From positions 62,001 to 126,000 of the forward strand of contig NZ_JAINRC010000016.1 of NCBI RefSeq assembly GCF_020400655.1: 64,000 nucleotides of DNA, in the 5' to 3' direction. The notes under the pieces are model-generated. The model had not been told where the DNA came from and made no database searches. It was given only the letters and a program-made list of their open reading frames with translations. Both the position numbers and the translations under genes were made by a program. This stretch comes from Streptomyces spinosus. Lineage in GTDB: Bacteria > Actinomycetota > Actinomycetes > Streptomycetales > Streptomycetaceae. Below are positions 17,922 through 27,122 of the stretch, one piece after another (within the stretch, counting starts at the first letter, position 1; each line of letters opens with the position of its first letter).

Positions 17922-19457
17922 CTAGCGGTCCCCGAAGATCGTGCGGTGCCAGTCCTTCGCGGCCACCGCGGTGTTGTCGAACATTACGTGTTTGACCTGC
18001 GTGTACTCCTCGAAGGAGTACGCCGACATGTCCTTGCCGAAGCCGGAGGCCTTGTAGCCGCCGTGCGGCATCTCGCTGATGATCGGGATGTGGTCGTTGA
18101 TCCAGACGCAGCCCGCCTTGATCTCACGGGTGGCCCGGTTCGCGCGGTAGACGTCGCGGCTCCACGCGGAGGCGGCGAGGCCGTACGGGGTGTCGTTGGC
18201 CAGCCGGATGCCCTCATCATCACTGTCGAACGGAAGGACGACCAGTACCGGACCGAAGATCTCCGACTGGACGATCTCGCTGTCCTGGGCCGCGTCGGCG
18301 ATCAGCGTGGGCCGGTAGTAGGCGCCGTCCTTCAGGTCGCCCTGGGGGGCCTCGCCGCCCGTCACCACGCGCGCGTAACCCCGCGCGCGGTCCACGAAAC
18401 CGGCGACCCGGTCGCGCTGGACGTGCGAGATCAGCGGCCCGAGGTCGGTGCCAGGCGCGAACGGGTCGCCGAGCCGCACGGTGCCCATCAGCGCGGCGGT
18501 CCGCTCCACGAACGCCTCGTACAGCGGGCGCTGCACGTACGCGCGCGTGGCCGCCGTGCAGTCCTGCCCGGTGTTGATGAGCGCGCCGGCGACCGCGCCG
18601 TGCACGGCGGCCTCCAGGTCGGCGTCGTCGAAGACCACGAAGGGCGCCTTGCCGCCCAGTTCCAGGTGCAGCCGCTTGACGGTGGCGGTGGCGATCCGGG
18701 CGACGCGCTTGCCGACGGCGGTGGAGCCGGTGAAGGAGGTCATGGCCACGTCGGGGTGCCCGACCAGGTGCTCACCGGCCTCCTTCCCGGTCCCGGTGAC
18801 GATGTTGACCACGCCCTGCGGGATGCCGGCGTCCGTGGCGGCGCGCGCGAACAGCAGCGAGGTCAGCGGGGTCGGCTCGGCGGGCTTCAGCACGATGGTG
18901 TTGCCCGCGGCGATCGCCGGGAGGATCTTCCAGGCGGCCATCTGGAGCGGGTAGTTCCAGGGTGCGATGGAGCCGACGACCCCGATGGGCTCGCGCCGGA
19001 CGTACGACGTGTGGTCGCCGGAGTACTCACCGGCGGACTGCCCCTGGAGGTGCCGGGCCGCGCCCGCGAAGAACGCGGTGTTGTCGACGGTCCCCGGAAC
19101 GTCGAACTCGCGGGTGAGCTTGAGCGGTTTGCCGCACTGGAGCGACTCGGCGCGGGCGAACTCCTCGGCGCGGTCGGCGAGCACGGCGGCGAACCGGTGC
19201 AGCGCGTCCGAGCGCTCGCCCGGGGTGGCGGCGGCCCAGCCGGGGAAGGCGGCGCGCGCGGCGGCGACGGCCGCGTCGACGTCCTCTGTACCGGCCAGCT
19301 CGTAGGTGTACACCTCGGCGCCGGTGGCCGGGTCGACCACGGAGTGCGTACGGCCCGAGGTGCCCCGGGCGGGCCGGCCCGCGATGAACTGCGCGCCGTC
19401 CGCGAGGCGGTCCTGTGCGGGGAATCGTTCCGGGGTGGCGGTGCCCGGGTTGTGCAT
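17922..19457 (-). CDS. Aldehyde dehydrogenase, gamma-aminobutyraldehyde type
   Basis: The 511-residue enzyme has WNYPLQM, the catalytic LELGGKAP glutamate and the NTGQDCTAATR cysteine characteristic of the aminobutyraldehyde (PuuC/PatD-like) branch. It is the first gene of the polyamine operon, so it probably oxidises the aldehyde made by the FAD oxidase or aminotransferase to GABA. The ATG at 19457 has an excellent GGAGGAG ribosome site. The other aldehyde dehydrogenase at 32831 is its closest relative here, differing in its active-site loop (NAGQDC). Confidence 0.9.
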   Translation of the reverse strand: MHNPGTATPERFPAQDRLADGAQFIAGRPARGTSGRTHSVVDPATGAEVYTYELAGTEDVDAAVAAARAAFPGWAAATPGERSDALHRFAAVLADRAEEFARAESLQCGKPLKLTREFDVPGTVDNTAFFAGAARHLQGQSAGEYSGDHTSYVRREPIGVVGSIAPWNYPLQMAAWKILPAIAAGNTIVLKPAEPTPLTSLLFARAATDAGIPQGVVNIVTGTGKEAGEHLVGHPDVAMTSFTGSTAVGKRVARIATATVKRLHLELGGKAPFVVFDDADLEAAVHGAVAGALINTGQDCTAATRAYVQRPLYEAFVERTAALMGTVRLGDPFAPGTDLGPLISHVQRDRVAGFVDRARGYARVVTGGEAPQGDLKDGAYYRPTLIADAAQDSEIVQSEIFGPVLVVLPFDSDDEGIRLANDTPYGLAASAWSRDVYRANRATREIKAGCVWINDHIPIISEMPHGGYKASGFGKDMSAYSFEEYTQVKHVMFDNTAVAAKDWHRTIFGDR

Positions 19458-19665
19458 GTCGCTCTCCTCCGCCGTGCGCCCGTCCCGAGGGGCGGGGGGC
19501 GTGGCTCCAGCTCGATTTGAGTGCCGATCCTGACAGAGGGACCGGACGCCAACAAGTGATTCCGTTGTTGCCTTTTGGTTACGCGACGGAATCTGTCGAC
19601 CAGGTGTCGAGTCGGGGCGGAAAAGGACGGACGGTGTGTCAGTGGTGCGTGCCACACTCGCGTGC

Positions 19666-20229
19666 ATGGGGAAGATCGACGGGGTGGACGCCCTGCTCAG
19701 GGAGGTCCGGGCGGGGTCCCGGATCAGGTTTCTGCACTTCTGGGGACACCGGCCGCGGCCGGACGGCCGGATCGGCGCGAGCTGTCTGAGCCAGTGGTGG
19801 CCGTCGCCGTTCGTGGTGGACGGCGTGCGGTACGCGACGGCGGAGCACTGGATGATGGCGGGCAAGGCCCGGCTGTTCGAGGACGCCGACGCCGAGCGCC
19901 GGGTGCTGGCCGCGGAGCATCCCGCGGAGGCGAAGAAGGCGGGCCGGCTGGTGCGGGACTTCGACGCGGCGGTGTGGGAGCGGGAACGCTTCCGCCTGGT
20001 GGTCGAGGGCAACGTGCACAAGTTCGCCGCCGACGACGACCTCGGGATGTTCCTGCTCGGGACCGGTGAGCGGGTGCTGGTGGAGGCGAGCCCCGTGGAC
20101 CGGATATGGGGCATCGGCCTGTCGGCCGACGACGAGGCGGCCTTCGACCCGGAGCGCTGGCAGGGCCTGAACCTCCTGGGCTTCGCCCTGATGGAGGCCC
20201 GGGAGCGGCTGGCGGGGGCCGGCGCGTAG
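19666..20229 (+). CDS. NADAR-family protein (YbiA-like, riboflavin/ADP-ribose-related N-glycosidase fold)
   Basis: The 187-residue protein shows NADAR features: an N-terminal FLHFWGH, LSQWWPSPF, the ATAEHWMMAGKARLF block, and a C-terminal PVDRIWGIGLSADD and GLNLLGFALMEAR. Family members cleave N-glycosidic bonds in riboflavin intermediates or ADP-ribosyl adducts; which applies here is unknown. The ATG at 19666 has no ribosome site but a CACACT -10-like box seven bases upstream, which suggests a leaderless message. An in-frame GTG at 19636 would add ten residues. Confidence 0.85.
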   Translation: MGKIDGVDALLREVRAGSRIRFLHFWGHRPRPDGRIGASCLSQWWPSPFVVDGVRYATAEHWMMAGKARLFEDADAERRVLAAEHPAEAKKAGRLVRDFDAAVWERERFRLVVEGNVHKFAADDDLGMFLLGTGERVLVEASPVDRIWGIGLSADDEAAFDPERWQGLNLLGFALMEARERLAGAGA

Positions 20230-20243
20230 GCCTGCGGCGCTTG

Positions 20244-20324
20244 GGCGGGGTCGTCGGCCCGTGGACCCTCGGCGGGGTCGCCGGCCCCTGGACCCTCGGC
20301 AGGGTCACCGGCCCCTGGACCCTC
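20244..20324. repeat. Three 27-bp tandem repeats in an intergenic region
   Basis: Three units of the form ggcggggtcgccggcccctg followed by gaccctc lie head to tail (20244-20270, 20271-20297, 20298-20324) with one to three differences. They lie just after the NADAR stop and before the convergent DUF4190 stop. The unit is a multiple of three, but I see no gene across it. Confidence 0.85.
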
Positions 20325-20435
20325 GGCGGGACGGCGTGTGCCGGGCGGTGCCTTCGGACGGGTCTTCCCGGCCGACTCGGACGGGCCGGCCGGGACCGGG
20401 CGCGCTCGCCGGGACCGGGTACGCCGGCCGGTGCG

Positions 20436-21371
20436 TCAGGCGCCCGTCGCTATCAACAGGGCGAACAGGACCAGCACCAGCACGATCCCGGCGGCGCCGC
20501 AGATGACGCCGGCCAGGGCCACGCCGGGGTTCGTCGCCTCGCCCCGGTTGGCCCTGCCCCGGCCCAGCCCGCCGAGGATCACGGCCAGGATGCCCATGGC
20601 CAGGGCGACCGGCCACAGGACGAAGCCGACCGTCGCCACGATCCCCAGCACCAGCGAGGCCGTACCCAGACCGTTGCTGGGGGACGGCTGCATGCCGGGC
20701 CAGGCGTGGCCGTGCGCGGCGGGATAGGGAGCGACACCGCCGTACGGGGCCTGTTGCGGGCCCGGGTAGCCGTACGCGGGCCCCGGACCCGGGTAGCCGT
20801 ACGCCGGCGCCGCGCCCGGATAGCCGTACGGCACCTGGCCGGGGCCGTCGGGGGCGATGGGAGGCGGCGGCACCGGCTCCGCGCCCCCGTGCGGGCCCGC
20901 GGGGGGCGCCGGCGGGGCGAAGGGGTTCCCCGGGGGCGGGTAGGAGCTCAGCGGTGGCGGGGCGGACAGGTGCGGCACCGCGGTGGCGGCCGGCGGGGCG
21001 AACGGGTTCGGCTGGGGAGCCGGAGACGGCGGAGCGGACAGGTGCGGCACCGCGGTGGCGGCCGGCGGGGCGAACGGGTTCGGCTGGGGGGCAGGGGCCG
21101 TGGAGGTGGGGCCCCCGGCCGGCGCGGTCCAGGGCGCGGGTGCGGCGTCGGCGGGCGTGACCGAACCCGGGAACGCCGGCGGCGACGTCACCGTCCGCCG
21201 GTCGTGTACGGGGCCGGGGTCGGGAGGGGGGTCCTGGACCCCTGCCCCGTCCGTTCCCCGCGCGGCCGGCGCCGTCCGCTCCGGTTCCTTGTCGAAGGAG
21301 ACCCGGGGGGTCGCGGAGTGGTGCCCGTCGCTCTGTTCCCCCGGCGTGGACTGCGGCACCTCGTCGGACAT
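20436..21371 (-). CDS. DUF4190 membrane protein with long Pro-rich cytoplasmic arm
   Basis: The 311-residue protein has an N-terminal disordered arm (about 1-230) rich in Pro, Ala and Gly, including NPFAPPAATAVPHLSAPP repeats and YGYPG repeats. The C-terminus has two transmembrane segments separated by GLGRGRANRGEATNPG, the DUF4190 hallmark. Such proteins are common in streptomycetes and their function is unknown. I took the ATG at 21371; a GTG three codons earlier is possible. It is divergent from the deaminase gene. Confidence 0.85.
   Translation of the reverse strand: MSDEVPQSTPGEQSDGHHSATPRVSFDKEPERTAPAARGTDGAGVQDPPPDPGPVHDRRTVTSPPAFPGSVTPADAAPAPWTAPAGGPTSTAPAPQPNPFAPPAATAVPHLSAPPSPAPQPNPFAPPAATAVPHLSAPPPLSSYPPPGNPFAPPAPPAGPHGGAEPVPPPPIAPDGPGQVPYGYPGAAPAYGYPGPGPAYGYPGPQQAPYGGVAPYPAAHGHAWPGMQPSPSNGLGTASLVLGIVATVGFVLWPVALAMGILAVILGGLGRGRANRGEATNPGVALAGVICGAAGIVLVLVLFALLIATGA
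20962..21089. repeat. 72-bp-period direct repeat inside the DUF4190 gene
   Basis: A 56-base block at 20962-21017 recurs identically at 21034-21089. In frame it duplicates a 24-residue Pro-rich unit of the DUF4190 protein, a likely slippage or recombination product. Confidence 0.85.
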
Positions 21372-21556
21372 GGTCGGCACACCCCTCGGCTGGACGTCCC
21401 GTCATGCTACGGGCAGCGCGGGGCACCGCGGCCCGGGGCCTACGATGATGCGGCGCAACCCGATCAGCCGATCACCGCGCCCGCACCACGGACCGCGTCC
21501 GCCGCACGACGTGCCGGGGACCACGTGCCGCGGGCGCCCGTCCCGGGGAGGACCCC

Positions 21557-22624
21557 TTGACCGACAGCTCCGTACCCGCCACCGGTACCGCCGACCGCGA
21601 TCTGCGCGCCTTCATCGCCGGACTGCCCAAGGCGGAACTGCACGTCCACCACGTCGGCTCCGCCTCCCCCCGCATCGTCTCCGAACTGGCCGCCCGGCAC
21701 CCCGACTCCAGGGTCCCCAGCGACCCCGAGGCCCTGGCCGACTACTTCACCTTCACCGACTTCGCGCACTTCATCGAGGTGTACCTGTCGGTCGTGGACC
21801 TCATCCGCACCCCGGAGGACGTCCGGCTGCTCACCTACGAGGTGGCCCGCGACATGGCCCGGCAGCAGGTGCGGTACGCCGAACTGACGCTCACACCGTT
21901 CTCCTCCACCCGGCGCGGTATCGACCCGCGGGCGTTCATGGACGCGATCGAGGACGCCCGGAAGACCGCCGAGGCCGAGTTCGGGACCGTGCTGCGCTGG
22001 TGCTTCGACATCCCCGGCGAGGCGGGTCTGGAGTCGGCCGAGGAGACGGTGCGACTGGCCACCGACGACCGCTTCCGCCCGGAGGGCCTGGTGTCTTTCG
22101 GGCTCGGCGGGCCGGAGATCGGCGTGCCCCGGCCGCAGTTCAAGCCGTACTTCGACCGGGCCATCGCGGCCGGTCTGCACTCCGTCCCGCACGCCGGGGA
22201 GACGACCGGCCCGGAGACGGTGTGGGACGCGCTGACCGAGCTGCGCGCCGAGCGGATCGGGCACGGCACCAGCTCGGCGCGGGACCCGAAGCTGCTCGCC
22301 CACCTCGCCGAGCACCGCGTCCCGCTGGAGGTCTGCCCGACCTCCAACATCGCCACCCGCGCGGTCCGCACGCTGGAGGAGCACCCGGTCAAGGAGTTCA
22401 CGCGGGCCGGGGTGCTGGTCACGATCAACTCCGACGACCCGCCGATGTTCGGCACCGACCTGAACAACGAGTACGCGGTGGCCGCCCGGCTCCTGGACCT
22501 CGACGAGCGGGGCGTGGCGGAGCTGGCGAAGAACGCCGTGGAGGCCTCCTTCCTCGACGCGGCGGGCAAGGCGCGGATCACGGCGGAGATCGACACGTAC
22601 ACCGCCGCCTGGCCTGCCTGCTGA
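21557..22624 (+). CDS. Adenosine-deaminase-family hydrolase, probable aminodeoxyfutalosine deaminase
   Basis: The 355-residue metal-dependent deaminase has ligands and catalytic motifs HxH at 29-31 (AELHVHHVGS), HAGE at 212-215, RIGHG at 233-237 and SDDP at 292-295. In place of the usual H(L/I)DG or HIEG after the first histidines it reads HHVGSAS, unlike classical adenosine deaminase. From memory, an S. avermitilis protein of this group in a matching position (Sav2595) deaminates 6-amino-6-deoxyfutalosine in the futalosine menaquinone pathway. The start is a TTG with GGGGAGGA four bases upstream. Confidence 0.85.
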   Translation: MTDSSVPATGTADRDLRAFIAGLPKAELHVHHVGSASPRIVSELAARHPDSRVPSDPEALADYFTFTDFAHFIEVYLSVVDLIRTPEDVRLLTYEVARDMARQQVRYAELTLTPFSSTRRGIDPRAFMDAIEDARKTAEAEFGTVLRWCFDIPGEAGLESAEETVRLATDDRFRPEGLVSFGLGGPEIGVPRPQFKPYFDRAIAAGLHSVPHAGETTGPETVWDALTELRAERIGHGTSSARDPKLLAHLAEHRVPLEVCPTSNIATRAVRTLEEHPVKEFTRAGVLVTINSDDPPMFGTDLNNEYAVAARLLDLDERGVAELAKNAVEASFLDAAGKARITAEIDTYTAAWPAC

Positions 22625-22644
22625 CACCGGCCACAATGGGGGCC

Positions 22645-23331
22645 ATGCAGACGCTGACCGCCGTGGCCCACCGCGGCGACCCCTACCGTTTCCGTGAGAA
22701 CACCCTCGCCTCACTGCGGTCCGCGCTCGACCGGGGCGCGGACGCCGTGGAGGTGGACGTACGGCTCACCCGCGACGGCGTCCCCGTGCTGCTGCACGAC
22801 GACACGCTGCGGCGGCTGTGGGAGGTCGACCGGCCGCTGGCCGCGCTGTCCGCCGACGAGCTGCGCGGGCTCACGGCGGGCGGTGTGCCGACGCTGGCGG
22901 AGGCGCTGGCCGCGACCGGGGACAGCAGGGTGATGGTGGACCTGTGCGGGCCGGTCGGCCGTCGCACGGTGGCGCGGATCCTGGACGTGGTCCGGCAGTG
23001 CGGGGCCGGGGAGCGGGTCTACTACAGCGCGCACGCGGAGGCGATGCTCGCCGTCCGCGCCGCCGACCCGGCCGCCGAGATCGCCCTGACCTGGACGACC
23101 CTGGCACCGCCCCGGCCCGCGCTGCTGGCCGCGGTCCGCCCGCGCTGGCTCAACTACCGCTTCTCCCTGGTGAGCCGGGAGCTCGCGGCCCGGGTGCACC
23201 ACGACGGTCTGCTGCTGTCGGTCTGGACCCCGGACACCCGCCGTTCCTTGAGCCGTCTGCTGGACCTGGGCGCCGACTCCATCACGACGAACCGGATCGA
23301 CGTCCTGCACGCCCTGCGCACCGCGGCCTAG
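22645..23331 (+). CDS. Glycerophosphodiester phosphodiesterase
   Basis: The 228-residue GDPD-fold enzyme hydrolyses glycerophosphodiesters to glycerol 3-phosphate and alcohol. The active-site motifs are complete at the N-terminus: AHRG, RENT, EVDV and LHDDT. There is no signal peptide, so it is cytoplasmic. It begins 20 bases after the deaminase stop and could be cotranscribed, although its ATG has no clear ribosome site. Confidence 0.9.
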   Translation: MQTLTAVAHRGDPYRFRENTLASLRSALDRGADAVEVDVRLTRDGVPVLLHDDTLRRLWEVDRPLAALSADELRGLTAGGVPTLAEALAATGDSRVMVDLCGPVGRRTVARILDVVRQCGAGERVYYSAHAEAMLAVRAADPAAEIALTWTTLAPPRPALLAAVRPRWLNYRFSLVSRELAARVHHDGLLLSVWTPDTRRSLSRLLDLGADSITTNRIDVLHALRTAA

Positions 23332-23603
23332 GGTCTCTCGTTCGGTCGTCCCGGGACCGCGAGGTCGGCCACGCGCGTTCGAGCACGGCGACGAGGTGAC
23401 GGCCGCGCGGGAGCACTCCACCCGCGCGGGGCGGTCCGTAGGGGTGATCCCGGGCAACTCCCCCAGAAAATCGGCTGGTTGATCAGGGACGAGCAAGGGT
23501 CGCAGGGCCTCCTCGGTGAGGATCCGCCTCCCGGCCCGGCGCCCGAGGATGATCACGCACCGTCTTCCAGGTGCCCGACGTCCGCCCCCCGAAGGAGTCC
23601 CGC

Positions 23604-24755
23604 ATGCCCCGCACCAGCCGTTCGGCCCTCCTGGCCGCCGTCCTCGTCACCGCGGTGGCCGCCGGCCCGTTGGCCGGCTCCGCCCTCGCCGCGCCCGCGC
23701 GGTCCGCCCGCACCACGACCACCCCCGCCACGACCGCCACCGGCCCCGACACCGAGGCCCTCGCGGCCGCGATCGCCGGGCTGCCCGACCACGACGCCAC
23801 CGCCGCGCTGCTCCGCGTCGGCGGTGACGGGACCTGGCGCGGGACGGCCGGGGTGCGGGACGTGCGCACCGGAGCGCCGGCCCTGGAGGACGCGCGCTTC
23901 CGGGCCGGTTCGGTCACGAAGGTGGTGACCGCCTCGATCGTGCTGCAACTGGCCGCGGAGGGCCGGATCGACCTCGACGGAACCGTGCAGCACTATCTGC
24001 CGGGCCTGCTCACGGCGGACTTCGCGCCGGTCACGGTAAGGCAGTTGCTGAACTACACCAGCGGACTGCGCCCGGGTTCGTCCCTCGGTGACACGGTCGA
24101 GGAGGGCTACCCGCACCGCTTCGAGACACTGACACCCCGTCAGGTCGTGGCGGACGCCGTGGCGGGGGGCCCGGCGTACGCGCCGGGCACGCGGCAGACC
24201 TACGGCAACATCCACTACACCGTGCTCGGCATGCTCATCGAGAAGGTGACCGGCGACTCGTACGCGCACCAGGCCGAGGTGCGCGTCTTCCGGCCGCTCG
24301 GCATGCGGCACAGTTCCTTCCCGGTCGGCGCGGACCCCCGGATCCACGGCCCGCACAACCGGGGCTACGACTGGATCGACGGCGAACTGGTCGACGTGAC
24401 CGAATGGAACATGTCCGACCGGTTCGCGGCCGGCGACATGATCTCCACGACCGCCGATCTGGAACGGCTGCTGGTCGGGCTGTTCCGCGGCCGGGTGGTG
24501 CCGAGGCCGCAGCTGAAGGAGATGTTCACGCTGCCGGACGTGCCCGGGGCGCGGTACGGCGCGGCGCTGGAGCGGTTCGAGGTGAACGGCAGGGTGATCT
24601 GGGGCAAGACCGGTTCGCGCCCCGGGTACGCGACGGTGATCGCCGCGACCCCGGACCTGTCCCGCACGCTGGTCTACTCGGTCGAGTCCACGGACGCGAA
24701 GGGCGACGGGCTGTCCGTCGCCCAGCGCTTCGCCTTCCCGGCGTTCAACCGCTGA
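23604..24755 (+). CDS. Secreted serine hydrolase, class C beta-lactamase / D-Ala-D-Ala carboxypeptidase fold
   Basis: The 383-residue protein has a signal peptide (cleavage near ALAA, residue 30). It carries penicillin-recognising motifs: SVTK at 103-106, a YGN motif, and WGKTGSRPGY near the C-terminus. It could be a D,D-carboxypeptidase, esterase or beta-lactamase; nothing in the neighbourhood decides. The ATG at 23604 follows GAAGGAG. An upstream ATG at 23571 would mask the signal peptide. Confidence 0.87.
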   Translation: MPRTSRSALLAAVLVTAVAAGPLAGSALAAPARSARTTTTPATTATGPDTEALAAAIAGLPDHDATAALLRVGGDGTWRGTAGVRDVRTGAPALEDARFRAGSVTKVVTASIVLQLAAEGRIDLDGTVQHYLPGLLTADFAPVTVRQLLNYTSGLRPGSSLGDTVEEGYPHRFETLTPRQVVADAVAGGPAYAPGTRQTYGNIHYTVLGMLIEKVTGDSYAHQAEVRVFRPLGMRHSSFPVGADPRIHGPHNRGYDWIDGELVDVTEWNMSDRFAAGDMISTTADLERLLVGLFRGRVVPRPQLKEMFTLPDVPGARYGAALERFEVNGRVIWGKTGSRPGYATVIAATPDLSRTLVYSVESTDAKGDGLSVAQRFAFPAFNR

Positions 24756-24784
24756 CCGGAGCCGGCCCGTTCGCCGCCGACGGT

Positions 24785-25318
24785 TCAGCCCGCGGCGGTG
24801 GCGGCCGGGAGGCCGGACGGCGCGCCGCCGAGCGCCTGAAGCCGCTTGGTCTTCTTCCGCACGACGTACAGCGGGACGATCCCGAAGACCCCGAACGACA
24901 TGTCGATGACGCTCCACCAGAAGGGGATGCCGCGGACCGGTCCGCAGACGAGGGCGAGCGGGATGATCCCGGCACAGGCGATCATCCCGAACTCGACCAC
25001 CCAGATGTTGCGGACGGGGTCACGGTAGGGGCCGTAGAACGCGACCGCGATGACGAGGTGGGCGAAGGCGAGCCAGTCGGTGCCGTACAGGACGAAGGGC
25101 TGCTCGGCGTCGACGGTGTCCAGCCCGTCGCGCACCCGGGAGATCCACGCCATCAGCCCGGGCAGGTGCTCCGGCACGGACAGCGCGCGCAACGCGTCCT
25201 CGGTCCAGCGCAGTTCGTGCACCAGCGGGAAGGCGGTCGCCCCGCTGAGGGCGAGGCACACGACGAAGAGGGCCAGCCACACGCGGATGCCCTTGAGCAG
25301 GGCGGCTCTGTCGCTCAT
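24785..25318 (-). CDS. Conserved membrane protein
   Basis: The 177-residue protein has about four transmembrane segments (near 10-30, 85-103, 112-130 and 138-156) and a basic C-terminal tail (VVRKKTKR). I do not recognise a catalytic motif. It is convergent with the serine hydrolase, with only 29 bases between stops, and follows the nitroreductase gene on the same strand. Function unknown. Confidence 0.75.
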   Translation of the reverse strand: MSDRAALLKGIRVWLALFVVCLALSGATAFPLVHELRWTEDALRALSVPEHLPGLMAWISRVRDGLDTVDAEQPFVLYGTDWLAFAHLVIAVAFYGPYRDPVRNIWVVEFGMIACAGIIPLALVCGPVRGIPFWWSVIDMSFGVFGIVPLYVVRKKTKRLQALGGAPSGLPAATAAG

Positions 25319-25349
25319 GGCAGCAGCGTACGCCCGGAATTGAACATGT

Positions 25350-25994
25350 TCAAAACTCTTCCCAGTGCAGCACCCGCTCCCGCGGAATGCGGCCGGCCGG
25401 GCGGAAGTCGGTGCCGAGGGTGTACGCGACGGGGATGAGGGCGGCCTGCATGACGTCCTCGTACGGGATGCCGAGCACCCGGGCCGACTCCCGCTCGTGG
25501 ACGAGGTTCCCGGTGGTCCAGCAGGTGCCGAGGCCCCGGGCGCGGGCGGCGAGCATGAAGCTCCAGACGGCCGGGAGGATGGACCCCCAGGTGCCGGCCT
25601 GGCGCAGCACGGGCGCGTCGTCGGTACGGCCCTCCACGCACGGGACGACGAGCGCCGGGACCTCGTGGAGGTGCTCGTAGAGGTGCGCGGTACCGGAGTA
25701 GACCCGGTCCATCCGGGCCACGCTCGCGCGCCGCACATCGCGTGCCGGCAGCGGCTCACTGGCGCCCGGCGCGCTCACACCGGCGCGCCACACGTCCGCC
25801 AGGGCGGCCCGCCGGTCCGGGTCGGTGACGATGACGAAGTGCCAGCGCTGCCGGTTGCGCCCGGTCGGCGCCTGGACCGCCAGGTCGACGCATTCCTCCA
25901 GCAGCCGGCGGGGCACCGGCCGGGTCAGGTCGAGACGGTGGCGGACGGCGCGCGTGGTGGACAGGAGTTGGTCGGAAGAGAGGCCGAGAGTCAT
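25350..25994 (-). CDS. Nitroreductase-family flavoprotein
   Basis: The 214-residue FMN-binding oxidoreductase has the family N-terminal RAVRHRLDL, the FMN contact QAPTGRNRQRWHF, and the C-terminal GLGTCWTTG and GIPYEDV blocks. Such enzymes reduce nitro groups, quinones or enones with NAD(P)H. It is divergent from an IclR regulator across 87 bases, which may control it. No strong ribosome site precedes the ATG. Confidence 0.88.
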   Translation of the reverse strand: MTLGLSSDQLLSTTRAVRHRLDLTRPVPRRLLEECVDLAVQAPTGRNRQRWHFVIVTDPDRRAALADVWRAGVSAPGASEPLPARDVRRASVARMDRVYSGTAHLYEHLHEVPALVVPCVEGRTDDAPVLRQAGTWGSILPAVWSFMLAARARGLGTCWTTGNLVHERESARVLGIPYEDVMQAALIPVAYTLGTDFRPAGRIPRERVLHWEEF

Positions 25995-26081
25995 GTGTTG
26001 ACCATGACGGGCGGGGGCGTACGACGCCAACGCCCGGGTTTCACTGGGCGAAAACGAGGGCTGCGGAGGCGGAGGAACGGT

Positions 26082-26831
26082 ATGGCCGAGAGCGTGGCCG
26101 GGCGGGTCCTCTCCGTACTGGACGCGTTCGGGGACGCGCCGGACACCCTGCGCCTGACGGACATCGCCCGCCGCACGGGGCTCCCCGTGCCGACCGCGCT
26201 GCGCATGGTGCGCGAACTGGTGGCCTGGGGCGGGCTGGAGCGGGCGGCCGACGGCTCCTACCGCCTCGGCACCCGTCTCCGCACCCTCGGCGCCGCCGCG
26301 CCCTGTCCCCGCGGACTCCTCGCCACGGCCCTGCCGGCCCTGCGCACCCTCACCAGCCGCACCAGCGGCCACGCCGACGTGACGATCCCGGCCGACGGCG
26401 CGGCCCTCTGCCTGGTCACCGGCGAACGGCTGCCGCTGCACGCCACGGCGGCGGGCAAGGTGCTGCTGGCCTACGGGGTCGGGTCCGGGTTCGGCGGCGG
26501 GCACGGGAACGGCGGCGCGCCCGGCCGGATCGCCGGCCACGGCCCCCGTACCGCGGCCGGCCCGTCCCCGAGCGCCGTCCGCCACACCCCCTACACCGTC
26601 ACCGCCCCCGGCGCCCTCGGTGCCCAGTTGGCCCGGGTGCGCGCGACCGGACTGGCCGAGGCGCACCAGGAGTACCGCCTCGGTGAACTCTCCCTGGCCG
26701 CCCCGGTGTTCCGGAACGGCACCGCCGTGGCCGCCGTGTCGGTGACGGCCGCGACGACCGCCCGCCCCGACCGGCTGGCCCCGGCCGTACGCCAGGCGGC
26801 GGCGACGGTGGGCCGGGCGCTGGACCGCTGA
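26082..26831 (+). CDS. IclR-family transcriptional regulator
   Basis: The 249-residue protein has an N-terminal winged helix (residues 1-65; LTDIARRTGLPVPTALRMVREL) and a C-terminal effector domain (ATAAGKVLLA, ending in SLAAPVFRNGTAVAAVSV). The effector domain contains a Gly-rich insertion around GSGFGGGHGNGGAPGRI where family members have an ordered helix. GGAGG precedes the ATG. Divergent orientation suggests regulation of the nitroreductase gene. Confidence 0.88.
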   Translation: MAESVAGRVLSVLDAFGDAPDTLRLTDIARRTGLPVPTALRMVRELVAWGGLERAADGSYRLGTRLRTLGAAAPCPRGLLATALPALRTLTSRTSGHADVTIPADGAALCLVTGERLPLHATAAGKVLLAYGVGSGFGGGHGNGGAPGRIAGHGPRTAAGPSPSAVRHTPYTVTAPGALGAQLARVRATGLAEAHQEYRLGELSLAAPVFRNGTAVAAVSVTAATTARPDRLAPAVRQAAATVGRALDR

Positions 26832-27122
26832 CGGGCCCGCGGCGCGCATGCCCGCGTCACCGTTCCGGGGTCGCACCCGGGCGGCGCGCGGGCCGAACCG
26901 GAACCGGGGGACGGTCCCGGCGCCGGTAAGGGCGCCGCCGCCGGCGAAGTCGGGGTCCGTGGCGCCCCCGTCGCGTCCGGCGGGAACGTTTTTCCGCAGA
27001 CATCCCTTTCCAGCATGAACAGCTATTTCGCCGTATACCGCCCTGAATCATTGCAGAGTTGCCGGACATACCAGTAAATTGCGCCCCACCCTTCGAGACG
27101 TCACCTGCAGACGGGGCAACGG

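Noticed and set aside
17922..20114. 730-residue version of the first aldehyde dehydrogenase
   Set aside because: The extra N-terminal residues lie opposite the NADAR gene and do not match the family; the ATG at 19457 has a strong ribosome site.
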